Shown here: piece by piece, positions 11,420 to 23,124 of the stretch | How the letters are laid out: each line of letters starts with the position of its first letter | How positions within the stretch are numbered: the stretch's first letter is position 1 | Source: Athripsodes cinereus | Lineage: Eukaryota > Arthropoda > Insecta > Trichoptera > Leptoceridae | Reading direction: 5' to 3' | NCBI GenBank assembly: GCA_947579605.1 | Contig: OX388307.1 | Location: 24,405,237-24,469,236, forward strand | Length of the DNA stretch: 64,000 bases | Made by a program: the position numbers and the translations under genes | Notes under the pieces: model-generated | Database searches by the model: none | Told to the model about the DNA's origin: nothing | Seen by the model: only the letters and a program-made list of their open reading frames with translations

Positions 11420-11665
11420 ATACCATCACATCATATGTCTCATGAGGGATAACCAGCGGACTGACTGCATGTAGTGAACGTACAGACCTTACACCTTTAT
11501 GTGATAAAAAAATAAGACGTGCGGGATGGGTGGTGTATCTCATTGCTGAATTGAAGTTATTAAATTAATGTCTTATATGTGATGTTTTACTTGTACCTTC
11601 CTTTAGCAGGACACTTGAAAATTTACAGAAAAGAGAAATACCTATTCAATTCCCGGGAACAAATA
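11420..11665 (+). repeat. Dispersed repeat family B, copy 3
   Basis: Nearly full length but diverged: taccatcacatcatatg, gataaccagcggactgact, gcatgta.tgaacgtac, gcgggatgggtggtgtatctc, aggacacttgaaaatttac and a final attcccgggaa. Confidence 0.7.
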
Positions 11666-11667
11666 TT

Positions 11668-11763
11668 TCCTTATTCTAGGACATAGTAAAGAAATTTGTG
11701 TCTTATTCTAGGACATTGTAAAGAAATTTGTGTCTTATTCTAGGACATTGTAAAGAAATTTGG
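11668..11763. repeat. 32-bp tandem repeat, three copies
   Basis: Three nearly identical units of 32 bp (tcttattctaggacattgta plus aagaaatttgtg) lie head to tail immediately after repeat B copy 3. Confidence 0.9.
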
Positions 11764-11864
11764 ATGTTAAATAAATGCAATATTTATAATATTTTTTATT
11801 GCAGATTTTTTTCTTTCCTTTTTTTATGTAGAGATTTTTCTTACTTGTGTTTTTTTACTGTTAA

Positions 11865-12235
11865 TATGACGTGGTTAGAAGATGGATGGGGTTACGGATC
11901 TTGCATGTCGTAATGGAGGGTATGACCGAGGGGACTATCTCTAGGGGACGCCCACGCCGAGAGTACCTGGAGGACCTGTTGGTGGACATGCGCTGCTCAT
12001 CATATGCAGAATTCAAAAGAACCGCACAAGACAGGGAGGAGTGGAGGAGAAGAATTAAAGAGATAATTGCTGCAAACCAATCCCAGGATTGAAACCAGAG
12101 AGAGAGAGATGGAAGAAATCACTATAAAGTGATAATCTCGCCACTGCATATCATCACATTATTTTTTATGTAAACTGCTTTGTTAATCTTACCATGTGTA
12201 TGATGGGTGTGCAAGAAGAATAAAAAAATAATATT
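11865..12235 (+). pseudogene. 5'-truncated non-LTR retrotransposon, RT C-terminus plus 3' UTR
   Basis: The frame ending at 12092 reads MEGMTEGTISRGRPRREYLE, then DMRCSSYAEFKRTAQDREEW and ends AANQSQD. This is the characteristic C-terminal tail of insect endonuclease-reverse transcriptase elements of the RTE-like group (GRGRPR..Y......M.C.SY.E.KR.A.DREEWR). It differs enough from the 46-49 kb element to be a separate family. After the stop there is a short 3' UTR ending in an A-rich tail (gaataaaaaaataata) near 12235. The upstream element is absent, as expected for 5' truncation during target-primed reverse transcription. Confidence 0.85.
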
Positions 12236-12837
12236 TGAAAGATTTCATAACATTGTAGATATATCTATTATATTATGATATAGGCATATAATCATTACTA
12301 ATATTTGATTTCCCTATATCAGTATTGAGGTTTTTTCTAATATAGTAGGTGTACAAGTATGTACATATACATACGTTACTTAGGTATACGATTCCGGTTA
12401 CATAGGCATCACTGCAATGTATCTGCAATGTCAACTGCGTTTCAGAAACCGGAATTACGTTCTAGATAGATAGGCTCTTAACACAGTTTCAGTAGGTAGG
12501 TAGGTACCGACGCATTTTTAATAAGCATTGCATCACGATGCCGTCATACTTATAACTATACCAACACAATTATATTCATATACATATATATATATGTACC
12601 ATTGGGTACCAAAAAGATATTTCATAATTTTATGTAATGCGAATTAATAAACTGTCACGTTTAAAAATGTTTCACTTATAAATATTATCCTAGATTCGAT
12701 TTCCGGTTATAATGATAATTAATTTAGTTACTTGTATTTTCCATCTACGCATGTGTATAATTTGTATCTAAAGTATTTATATCTATACCTATATTCTGTA
12801 AAGTTGTCATCATCATTTTGTAGAATCCGTCACTAGA

Positions 12838-12942
12838 ATATGCACCGGGCCGTGTCTCGTCCCACATGCAAAGGCAAGAGCCAAGTCTCTGCCCGACTGT
12901 ACGCAGTGAAATGGAGTAAAACCTTCACCTTATATATATAAT
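12838..12942 (-). repeat. Family D repeat fragment next to a TA run
   Basis: On the minus strand it reads aaggtgaaggttttactcca, ttcactgcgtacagtcgggc, agagacttggctcttgcctt, the same ordered blocks seen at 28987, 31410 and 31862. As in the other copies, the AAGGTGAAGG end adjoins a (TA)n run. Confidence 0.75.
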
Positions 12943-12944
12943 TG

Positions 12945-13090
12945 ACTAAACACATACATACCTACACGTAACACCCAGACCCTGAACAATTTAAAAAAGG
13001 TCATTCTTCACTTTGAGTTGGCCGGGAATCGAATCCGAGACTTTGTGACTCAAAGGCAAGAGCGTTACCCCCACGCCACATCGGTCGACA
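12945..13090 (-). repeat. tRNA-derived SINE (candidate)
   Basis: Read on the minus strand from 13090, the sequence has a tRNA-like head: gatgtggcgtgggggtaacg resembles a pol III A box, and about 35 bp later ggattcgattcccggcc matches a B box. It continues into a non-tRNA body containing ttgttcagggtctgggtgtt. A split promoter in a tRNA-like head with an unrelated body is the standard SINE plan. It cannot fold as a functional tRNA over its whole length, and no clear 3' tail or target duplication was found. Confidence 0.65.
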
Positions 13091-13384
13091 TAATATATAA
13101 GTATGTATCATATTAATTTCATTTGAATTTATTTTAATAGCATTCTATAAGTTATCTATATTCAAATATTATTTAAATTGAAAAAGTGGGTTTTCGATAG
13201 GCTGTAGATCTTTCATAGTAGTTTCATGTGACGTTGGCTTTGAAAAAATAAAAAAAGTTGATATCCATGTTACTTTCTAATCTAAGTTTATTAGTGTTAA
13301 TATGAACGCCTTCTTTATATTGTATGGATGAGTCAACCCTGGAATACAAGGAAGTAAAAGTACAATTTTTCGCAAGTACATAGA

Positions 13385-13510
13385 TACATATACTCGCGAT
13401 AAACTCGCCCTCTGTATATTGATTGTATTTAATTTTATTTGAATGTATACCTTTTATGTAATTATTTTTAATCAATGTACAGTAAAGAATGAATAAATAA
13501 ATAAATAAAC
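13385..13510 (+). repeat. LINE 3' tail, family A copy 2
   Basis: gcgataaactcgccctctg, then tatattgattg, an AT-rich stretch, atcaatgtacagtaaagaat, and a (gaataaataaataaa) tail. Same order as the copies at 1965, 21390 and 50470. Confidence 0.65.
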
Positions 13511-13774
13511 ATATTATAATGTCCCATTATTGATATGATTCATATCCTTTGTGGTAAATACTTTATGAGAAGATCATGTACTAAGTATGAAAACAGATGT
13601 CTGACTGGATATACTTACCTACTGCGAAGTGACGAAGAAATGATGTAAGTAGGTATGTATTTATTTTATAATGTTTTGGAAATATATAGTTTTACAATAC
13701 AATACAATATTTTACATAAGTCAAAAACCAGTAAAAATTACCAAAATGTATGAAATATACGTCTAGCACTTTTT

Positions 13775-13985
13775 TCTTAAGTTTCCGAGTGGTCTATAAA
13801 AGGCAGAGATTCGTAAAATATCTCGTATAAGATATTTAGCATCTTCAATCCAGCGATGAGGTATGCCACCCATCCTGAATGCCTTTAAATTTTATTGGCA
13901 CGGAGAGGTCGTCTTGCATGTTTTTGATATGCAGATACTTCGCTGGTTACCCACAATGCCGTGATGATATGAATGAAATATATGT
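13775..13985 (-). repeat. Dispersed repeat family B, copy 4
   Basis: Reverse orientation: aagtttccgagtggtctata, aaaggcagag, cagcgatgaggtatgccacc, catcctgaatgc, ttggcacggagaggtcgtct, tgcatg, cgctggttacccac, tgccgtgatg. Confidence 0.75.
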
Positions 13986-14771
13986 TGAAATAACGTCGTT
14001 TCTCGAATATTTTCAGGAGTCCAAGGATTTCTATTTATCTGTTTGGGTGACAATTTTTTTATTCTTTAACTCTTTCCAGTTCATCAGTACCATTAAGACA
14101 GTATTGGTATAAATGAAAAATAATAATGTTATATTTCTACGACACAGTATGTATTTGTGATGTCAAGTGATTAAGTGATGTCATCATTATCAGTTTGTTG
14201 ATCAGCGCCATCGGCAGGCGGAGACGATTAACCAGTTGACTTTATGACCCTGGCCGCCACATAATATATATGATATGATACCTACACAGGTACACATGCC
14301 CACCTACACATTACAATCATTCATCTTATAGGAACACATGAATATACAATTATATTATTTGGTAAAAAATCGATTTCTGTTACACCTAGTTTCAGCTGAA
14401 AACCAGTAAAAAAATTTGAAAGTCTTTTTAATTGTTGAAATTTTGGTAGACTTTGGCGAATTTCACACAATGACTGAATATAGTAATAATAGTTATCACC
14501 GTTAGTATCGGTCATCTACGACCGAAAAAATGCGTAGTTTAATTTCTTTTTCAATTCAAATTTTGTACGAATCTGGCAGCATAACAGCGACAGCAGCCCT
14601 ATGTACCTACTCGTATATATATCAATCACATGATTCAAAATCAAGTCGTGAATTGAATGTATTCAACTAGGGCTGTGGGCCTAGACAAAGGTAAGAAATT
14701 TGACACGTTCTCGCAACGTCGTCCGCGTTTGAACGAAAACGTAACGCTTAAATATGGTTTGACTAGATCTT
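13986..14771. other. No gene recognised
   Basis: AT-rich DNA between repeat B copy 4 and the foldback MITE. No convincing protein similarity, RNA gene or repeat boundary was found. Confidence 0.4.
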
Positions 14772-14993
14772 CAGCAGGGCTACTCTTGAAAAAACTAAAC
14801 ACGATCTTAATCTAGTCTTGATCTTGATCATACGACGCACGAAGTGACTATTGGCCAAAAATACACACAAACCGATCGCGCGTTAGCGGTAGCGCGGTGT
14901 TTTTGCCCATAGTCCCTTCGTGCGTCGTATGATGAAGATCAAGACTAGATTAAGATCGTGTTTAGTTTTGTCAAGAGTAACCCTGCTGATCCT
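14772..14993. mobile_element. Foldback MITE, family F copy 2
   Basis: Long inverted arms of about 75 bp: the left starts cagcagggctactcttgaaa and contains cacgatcttaatctagtctt and catacgacgcacgaag; the right is its complement, ending gtcaagagtaaccctgctga. The ~60-bp centre is GC-rich (cgatcgcgcgttagcggtag). It shares arms with 8486-8703 but is better preserved. The target duplication is unclear. Confidence 0.82.
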
Positions 14994-15017
14994 AACATTT
15001 AACAGTAAGGTACCGTA

Positions 15018-16289
15018 AAAGCGTATTACTTGAGACAATTTTCATATATAAATGCACATAACTTTTTTATTTATAATCTGATTCAAATTGTTAATGTTTT
15101 GTTTTATAGGTGGTACTATATACTTTATGATTTTTGCAACAAAAATTAAAAATGTGTATATATATATTTATATTTTATACATATATATTGATTGTCTCAA
15201 GTTACCCACACTGGTGTAATACTTGAGACAAGGCTTGTTTTTGTATGAAAATGAAAGTATTCCTATGAAGTTTGAATCTTGAGACAAAATTAAATGAATT
15301 TTCTATAGTTTTTATTTTTTATGTACTTGTCGTTTTTATAAAACATAAGTATTTTATATAAAAAAAAAACAAATAACATTTTTCGTGACAAGAATATTCG
15401 AGATTGTGTTTATTAAAAAAATATAAAATTAATAATTCAAGAAATACATCAATAAGAGTTATTATAAGCAATAAAAGACATTAATTATATAATAAAATTT
15501 TAATAGAGACATAAAAAAAACAATAAAAAAGGTAACATATTTCATATAGGAAGAAATATCGGTCCCGTTTCACCGAAAGTCCTGCAAGGGATATGGCTTC
15601 TGCTAAAATATCTTCATCCTTACTGCTTAATGTAGTTGGTCTTCCTACATTTGCCAGATGTTTTCCTTTGATCTTTTGCTGAATTGTGCAGCGAGACACA
15701 CCATATTTTTCTGCCGCTTTCCTCAGCGTCATACCCTTGTTGACAGCATCGACAGCTTTTTTTAATGATTCCTCGTCATAGTCTTTATATGTTTGTAATG
15801 TTTCCCAGCCATCGTGAATCAAATCTGAAATCGAGATACATAACTTGTTCATAGAATGAGTATAACATGAGACAAACGTTTAACTTGAGACATGTCTGAA
15901 GTTACACACATCCCGATGAAATTTTATTAAAAAATTTTTTTTTTGAATTTCTTACATGGCAATATTTATTTTGCCTGTGGTTTCAACAACTCAAAAAGAT
16001 ACGTTAGGTGATCAAACGTATAAGAGTTGTCACAAAAATCTAGAAGAACTGATGAACAGCAAAGTTATATTGAAATAATTTTTGGTATTTAATTTTTTGT
16101 AAATAATCCTGTAACTTACCTGCAAATAATCCTTCACCGCGTATTTTAAAAGGAATCACACACTCGATAATTGACATCCAGGATAAAAATAATCAGTGCT
16201 ACCACCATCATAATGTTGCCAGAGCACTAAAACAAATATTAGGTACTCTTTTTGTCTCAAGTTAGCATACTGTCTCAAGTAATACGATT
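15018..16289 (-). mobile_element. Pogo/psq-like DNA transposon relic with iterated TTGAGACA
   Basis: Perfect 16-bp inverted repeats CGTATTACTTGAGACA lie at 15022-15037 and 16271-16286, with TA just outside each end. The word TTGAGACA occurs at 15030, 15223, 15279 and 15885 on + and at 15193, 16253 and 16271 on -, clustered near both ends. The only ORF encodes a psq-type DNA-binding domain. The 1.27-kb size and missing catalytic domain make this a non-autonomous derivative. Confidence 0.8.
15481..15852 (-). CDS. Psq/pogo-type HTH protein lacking a catalytic domain
   Basis: A 123-codon ORF with a helix-turn-helix of the psq/CENP-B type at residues about 24-72 (DEESLKKAVDAVNKGMTLRK, AAEKYGVSRCTIQQKIKG). 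It is followed by GRPTTLSSKDEDILAEAI, the linker that precedes the second HTH in pogo/Tigger/jerky-like transposases. After SLAG the sequence departs from the family and becomes hydrophobic and AT-coded; a GTGAAA at that point could be a splice donor or the frame may be decayed. No DDE catalytic domain occurs before the right TIR. If expressed, it could bind the element's repeated TTGAGACA words and compete with an active transposase; that is inference. Confidence 0.75.
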   Translation of the reverse strand: MNKLCISISDLIHDGWETLQTYKDYDEESLKKAVDAVNKGMTLRKAAEKYGVSRCTIQQKIKGKHLANVGRPTTLSSKDEDILAEAISLAGLSVKRDRYFFLYEICYLFYCFFYVSIKILLYN

Positions 16290-16392
16290 TAGCGTTAAGG
16301 GAATAAATATTTAGTTAGTTATAATTAAGTTTAGTGTTAACTGTTCACATTTAATATTAATTACACACATTGTCAACATACTATCACACATT

Positions 16393-16482
16393 ATTTTGGT
16401 TAGCCGGAAGATATTGCCTCCAGACAATAAGCTCGCCAATTGCTCATGATTTTTTTTATCAATAAAGTATTATTATTATTTA
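16393..16482 (+). repeat. LINE 3' tail, family A copy 3 (diverged)
   Basis: ttggttagccggaagatatt, acaataagctcgccaattgc, then a short segment and a (tattattat) tail. Corresponds to family A blocks with a different terminal microsatellite. Confidence 0.5.
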
Positions 16483-18585
16483 TTATTAAGACGATATGTT
16501 TGACTAGATTTTGAGTTAGATAAATATTATTTTACACAAAAAGTACCTAATAGTAAAAAGTAATAAATTATCTATCAATTATATTAACTTGTGGTGATTC
16601 AATATATATTTTATGATACGCATTGGATAAATACTATGTAGGTAGGTACTTACAAGAACTTTTGTAGAATCGTTATTTATAATATGATCATAACTGTTTA
16701 CAAGTAGAATTACACACACGCTAATGTCACGATAGGTCATGAGCTGTACCTATTTAATGCTTCAACAAAATGTGCCAAGTAACGTAACATAATGAGTGTA
16801 TTGTTATTCAGTTTATCGAGGGTTAGATTTTATGGTGCCTGATGGTGACCTGCTTTGAAATACACACGATTTTACTAAAATTTGAAGAAAGCGCAGAAAT
16901 TGAATGATAAAATGAAAAAGCATGTTTCAAGTATAAGTACATTCAGGTATAAGCTACAATTATGTTTATATTCAGTCTTACATATTGCATAATATGAGTT
17001 GGTGGATATCTTTTGTAAATAAGTAAAGATATACTGTACTAAGTGGGCATGTGGGAGCTCTCACTAATATATTAATTAAGGATAATCTATTGTTAACATA
17101 ATTACTTCTTATTACATGGAATGAATGTTGTTTACTGCCGATTATATTAATCTCTTGTTTGTTGATTCCAATGGGAACTGGAAACAATTATTTCCAGAAT
17201 TTCTTTGGGCGGTAAATTCCCAGATCCGGTTTTAACGTTGATGGATAAATATGTTTTCTATTCAGAGGTTTTCTTTACGTCCCGCTAAATTTATAGCCAC
17301 TTAATAGTTTTTGCTGGAAGAGCTTACCCCACATTAAACCCCAGGAGGGCTCCCAACAATATTTCATGATACTCGGATCCCAATTATAAGCTTTCAATTA
17401 TTATTATCCTTCACTTCACCTCACCCCACCTTATATCCCCCCCCCCGCCTTCACCTTCACTGTCAAGCAATCTACTCAAGTGGGGCTACTCGTAAAACAG
17501 ACAAGTAGAATGCGATCATGAGAACATTACCTCGAGACGACATCAGTTTGTAGTAGGGAGTAAACATCTAATACAGTTATATTTAATTAACGGGTAAATT
17601 AATCAGATTTTTCTTCCCTAATAGAGGAAAGGGTAAATAAAAACATCGAAATACTATAGAAAAGAAATTGTATACGAACTATAATTATAATAATCATAAT
17701 CAAGTAATGTGTATCCTGTGTCTGTGATCTGTGGGTATAAATAAGGAAAATACATTAGTTGAGGTTTATTACAAGTATGATTGAATAATGTATGTATTTA
17801 CTTGACTGTAGGATAATGAGAGAGTTGAGAGTTGAGTAAGGTATTTATTGATCTGCCTTTAAAACTATTATCCAAAATGTGTGTACACTTTGAGATTATA
17901 TTATGCAGTAGGTATATGGAATATAAGAAAATACTAATAGACAATAATAATTATATATAACAAAACTATTTAATAAATTAGTACAAAGGATAATGTAAAC
18001 AAATTATTGTATTTAAAATGAGAGTATTAAAACAATAGCAATCTCACTTATTATCAAGTAGATAAATGTATAAAATAATTAATATGTTTTCAGAACTTTT
18101 TGTTTTGTACATGCGCACGTCTACAGCACCTGAAAATTATGAAAATGGGGTGAAATTTTACAGTTCCCGCGCTGCGGTTGTATGCGGAGGATGTTGTCAG
18201 TGCTTTTCGGAAATTCGCATGGAAAACTTACGACGATATCATCTTCCGTAAAAATGCTCTATGAAAATATCACATTTTCATTTATTTCAACATAAATTTA
18301 CCTAACGAACAAAACTTTTTGTGAAATTTTAACATTAAAAACTTTGTCATACGATTTTTATTAACTTTTTAATTTTTTGGTGAAGTTTGGAAGCTGATAA
18401 GGTTTTTTTAGTTTGTTTTGATAAACTTCAACTTTTTACTGGAGGCAAAATACAGGTCCAAACTATTTTTTGGTAAGTTTTAATTGATATAAAAATTAAC
18501 ATAGCTGTATTAAAAATGTTCAAATATAAAATTTGTTTTTCATATAGACTCAAGTATTGTCCAACTTCATAATTTGTTTTGGTTA
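16483..18585. other. No gene recognised
   Basis: AT-rich, with a C-rich low-complexity run at about 17408-17460 and a GC-richer patch at 18100-18250 whose open frame (cysteine-rich VVCGGCCQCF) I cannot link to any family. Confidence 0.4.
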
Positions 18586-18589
18586 TCAA

Positions 18590-18690
18590 CGTGATTATAA
18601 ATAGCCTCCGAGCTCAATACCTCATAAAAGAACTCAGGGATTCGGTTCCCAGTTGAGGCGTGCAACTGAGTAACTACAGTTAATTTTATA
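18590..18690. repeat. Possible degenerate tRNA-related SINE fragment
   Basis: The segment tagcctccgagctcaatacc then agggattcggttcccagttg has B-box-like spacing reminiscent of the SINE at 12945-13090. The A-box match is weak and no body or tail is evident, so this is tentative. Confidence 0.25.
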
Positions 18691-19256
18691 ATATTCAAAA
18701 AACCTTATCTGTTTCATACATTGTAAAAATACTGGGCGAATTAAAAAAAAAGAAAATATAAAACTTTAAGCTACCTGAATTTTATGTACCTACATACTGC
18801 ACGTATCGTCAATATGTTATTACATCACAAATGATGTGAAATTCATATTAATATATCACATTTCCTTGCTATTGACAAAGGTGAAACTGTGATTTTAACA
18901 TTGAGGAACATATTTATCTACATATACGACCACGACTAACTTTGTAATATGTATACATAAGTATATAATGAAACAAAGCAAAAATATTGACAACAAAAAT
19001 GAGTGAATTAAATTAAATTAAGTTCAGGGGAAAATGTAATTCATTAGTGAAGTTTATATGTATAAGGTACCTACCTGTATAAATATTTTACTTAACATAC
19101 ATCTCGATTGGAAAATCATGCTAACACAATGCAACATTGTGCAAAATCCAGTCGGAAGAAAATTTTAATATAATATCATACCTAAATGATTGTCCAGTTA
19201 CATAATTCTACAGTAGTCATTAGTAATCGCCATTTTTCTAATTTTGGTATATATAT

Positions 19257-19497
19257 ATATATGATGTATTTTTCGATAGGTGTGAACCAATTCACAATCT
19301 ATGCATCACTTGCAGGGTAGAGAAGAGAGTATTAGGTGTTCCGATGCTTACGAATCGGCTTTGGCTGGCTTAAGCCAGCGCTTAAGCCAGCCAAAGCCGA
19401 TTCGTAAGCATCGGAACACCTAATACTCTCTTCTCTACCCTGCAAGTGATGCATAGATTGTGATTTGGTTCATACCTATCGAAAAATACATCATATC
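19257..19497. mobile_element. Near-perfect palindromic (foldback) element with ~115-bp arms
   Basis: Two arms of about 115 bp are near-identical inverted copies around a 4-nt centre at 19376-19379. The left arm starts atgatgtatttttcgatagg and ends ctggcttaagc; the right returns to gaaaaatacatcat. Differences are confined to a few bases near aaccaattcac/gatttggttc. It lies next to a (TA)n run, as expected for insertion at TA. There is no ORF. The near-total symmetry suggests a MITE made almost entirely of inverted repeat, or a recent palindromic duplication. Confidence 0.85.
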
Positions 19498-21289
19498 AAC
19501 ACTTTCGTAGGTGTAAAAATTCCATGTTATACGAATAAAAAATCACTTCATATATATATATATATATATATATTTGTGGAATTGAAAGAGCGGCATTGGT
19601 TGTCTATATTACCAATTAAATAAATCTTTGGAAATATTTGATTTGTCGAGTTATGGAACAGGACAATCGATATATATATGTAAGTGGATAATGTTATTAT
19701 GCATTGTTCTCTAGCGCAGATTATAATATATCGAGACTTAAGGAGATTATTCATCCAAGTGATCACTCATCATAACATAATATAATATAATCCCCTCCTC
19801 GGTTAACGGGTTTAAGAACATCCACTTAATTGATAGGGAAATATCACAATATTAATATATTATCCACATAATAACTATGTTACTCACCCTTATATATTAA
19901 GGAAGGCTTCACTTATGAATATGGTACAGGTATATATTTCATGTTACTGTACCTACTCTAAAAACACTTGATCATGTATTATATTTTTATATTTAAAGTT
20001 TTTTTTTTTAAATTCATATAATTGACATTTACACTTCTGAGCAAGTGAACATTCAGTTTCAATACCTGATTGTGTTTCATCTATTCATTGTGTTTTTTAT
20101 TTGATTTTTATACACAAGGATTGGGAAATAAGTCGGCTTAATGCTCATAACTTGTGTAAATGGCTAGGTTGAGCTTATTCTTCAATACCAACAGATTTTA
20201 TGGTGAAAATATGAATTGTTTGAAGGTCAAACTCCAATTAAGTGCAAATAAATTTAATCTGATCCTCCTTACACAGAGTGCTATCCAGACGATTTGAGTC
20301 GTGCCGACTTCACGAGGAATCAGAATCATTTTAGATGAGATTAATTGAGATAAAAATAGACCTCTTCCACTCAGGACGATTTGCTGCCAATTAACTCACC
20401 ACATCCCATGGCATTTCTATCGTCGTGATATCGTTCTTACGAGAGTAACGATGTATTTTAAAATAATTATAATGATTATTTTAAAACCTATTTTTATGAT
20501 TATCATAATAACTTTGTGAAAAATTAACTATGCATGAATAAAGGGTTGATGGATGATTTCATCATCTGTTTTCTGTCCAGTCAGTCATGTGATAGATATA
20601 AAGATGGATTACTATATAATAACTAATACCTATAATAATAATAATGATTCATTATATATCTACGATGAGATGGATGAGCTCTTCATGTCTTGACTCCCCT
20701 CTCAGTCTCAGGTGGTGAGTGAGTTTATGGAATTAATGTATTGATATGACTATTATGAGATATTAACGTAGGCTTAGCCTGATGTCGTTATCATGTACCA
20801 AGAGAACACCACTCAAATATCGAAATATAAAATGTAAAGATACCTATTACACTCTCTAATACGTATCTACTGTAATGTTCATAAGTATCAATGTACTCTA
20901 CCTACATTATCCCTATCAATATCTCCCTTCCATATTGCATACATATATAATATATGTACTTCCCCTAATCTAATCTTCAGCTATAGTGTAGGTATATCAA
21001 CAGTGCATTAGTAAGATTACAATATAATATGATCATTTTTATTACATACTTTTTAGTCTTTCTAAAATACTGCGACTTGATATTTAGCTTCAGAGAGATT
21101 TTTGGTAAAGAACGAACGGTATTTACATTAGTTTGTGAAAATTTGAAAATGTGTAATCATACCTTTAAGTGCTAGCTAGTATGCCCTTAGATGTAGGTCC
21201 AAGGGGTCGTTATCTCTTTTTGTTGTCGTTATTTTCAGTTATGAGTTATTTTTACCCTTAAACGAAATGTATTTACACTTTTTACTACT
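19498..21289. other. No gene recognised
   Basis: AT-rich with (TA)n at about 19551-19573. A somewhat GC-richer patch at 20280-20460 has no recognisable coding frame. Confidence 0.4.
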
Positions 21290-21350
21290 TATATACTACA
21301 CCATCATGGCATAGCCCACAAGTATGTAATAAACATGCAAGCTGTCTATC
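21290..21350 (+). repeat. Dispersed repeat family B, copy 5 (5' fragment)
   Basis: Contains actacaccatcatggcata, gcccacaagta and gtaataaacatgcaagctgt from the family B left end only. Confidence 0.6.
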
Positions 21351-21389
21351 CAAATATAATATTATTATTATTACCTATGGTACATGTTC

Positions 21390-21535
21390 GTTGGAAGACA
21401 TCGCATTTTAGCGATAAACTCGCCCTCTCTACATTGAATTGTACAACTGATTTTTTCTATGATACTGTTTTAATTTGTATTATTGTAATCAATATACAGT
21501 GAAGAATAAAATAAATAAATAAATATTAAATTAAT
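21390..21535 (+). repeat. LINE 3' tail, family A copy 4
   Basis: gttggaagacatcgc, gcgataaactcgccctct, aatcaatatacagtgaagaa, then an (aataaataaataaa) tail; ordered as in the other family A copies. Confidence 0.65.
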
Positions 21536-22069
21536 AAAAATTATGCACGTAGCGCGTGACATCGGTAAATACCTACCTACAGGTGTGATATTTCTAAAAA
21601 AAATGGTTACGATAATTATGGTTATTAACAAATAATTAATATAATAATGATATAAAATATGTACGAATGAAATATCTAAGCGCTAAGACTGAAAGTTCAT
21701 ATTACAAAGCCAAAAAATGTTCATACATAAAAGGAAAGAAAATATTTTTAGATGCCTAAGTATTTAAATCAATTTCTCTCTTTCTCGGAAATTTAGAAAT
21801 AAAGACTAATAATGCGACGATGCGGTGAAAATGTAAATCTTTGCCATTTTCATTGTGATTTAGTACTTCGTTGCTATCCAAGTAGTAATCTACTTTTATA
21901 TAAGTATCATCACCATGTACCTACAATTAGGTATGTTCATGTTTTAATAGTCACTGTTATTTTTTTATAACACCGAGAGGATAATGTAATTATGTTACAG
22001 TATAAATATTTTATAATAAATGTTGCTAATCTACATAATATATAAATGATCTACATTATATATTTTCCA

Positions 22070-22265
22070 CTCTTTTACGTAAGTTTACGAGTGTCCTGTA
22101 AAAAGCAGATGTTGGAAAAAATAAAGACATTTTACATCTAATGTCCATCCTCAATGTCTTAATTTTTTTGTTGGCACGGAGAGCACAGTTTGCATATTTT
22201 TACATTAAGTTGGTCTGCTGGCTTCTCCGCTTGTAGGATATGTTATGATAATAGGGAACATGCAT
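22070..22265 (-). repeat. Dispersed repeat family B, copy 6
   Basis: Reverse orientation: aagtttacgagtgtcctgta, gcagatgttggaaaaaataa, atccatcctcaatgtctt-type block, ttggcacggagagcacagtt, tggtctgctggcttctccgc, ttgtaggatatg. Confidence 0.72.
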
Positions 22266-22523
22266 GTGTGAGGAATATGAATAAATGTTATCAATTCATA
22301 TTAATAAATATACGCTGATCACGAATATCCTAATAAGAAACGATAAAATAAAATTTTTTATTCATTATTTTCATTTTAAAAATCCATATTTTCTGTTATT
22401 GAATTAGTCCGGTGTGACGTCGCTAGGCGCTATTTTGTATTGCCACACATTTCACTCTTAGTACTGTTTGTAGCGCCTGATATTGTCAAACACTGCTCCG
22501 CCACGAGTGGACCTTTTTGCGGC

Positions 22524-22827
22524 TATTGTATACTGGGTCAAGTATAACAATATTAGGTTCTTTTTGAATAACGACACGTATTTTTATATTTACACAATAT
22601 ATTCAATAAATAATTCCTATTATAATTTGTCGAACACAATTTGTCAAAACACGCAGCCTAACAGTGCAAGTCAAGGTTCTATCAATTAATGAGCGCCGTT
22701 CCCTGTAGTGAGCTAACCTATATAGACTACATAGTATTGCTACTCACTCATCATAACTACTGTTTACTTGAAAACAAGGTTCAAGGTTCACTTAACCTGT
22801 ACTGTGTATCAAAGTCCAAACACTACA
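22524..22827 (-). repeat. 3' LTR of the Ty3/Gypsy derivative
   Basis: 304 bp; minus-strand start TGTAGTGTTTGG follows the polypurine tract. It carries the same sequence as 25589-25892, judged by direct reading and by the shared translated frame in both copies. Confidence 0.93.
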
Positions 22828-23124
22828 CTCTCCCCTCACAACCTTGAAAATCTTTCTATACTACATATTTAAATATTTATACAATTCTATGTGATTGACA
22901 GTGTTCTCTACTTATTTCAAGACTCTATACATTATAAAACAAAACATTACAAATACACGCAGACATGTTCTTCCTTCCGTCCAGGGCCACCAGATGAAGT
23001 CTTCCACCAGCCTAAGTCCTGGGTCTCAGCTGTCCCCGCCAATGGCTTCCAATCTGACCTGAAAAATTCAGAACCGGTGAGAGCTTTGCCTTCAAACAGG
23101 GGGAGGGGACCTAAACTCCTACTA

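Noticed and set aside
13014..13090. A tRNA gene
   Set aside because: A- and B-box-like blocks exist, but a complete cloverleaf with anticodon arm and acceptor pairing is not evident and the sequence continues into a SINE-like body.
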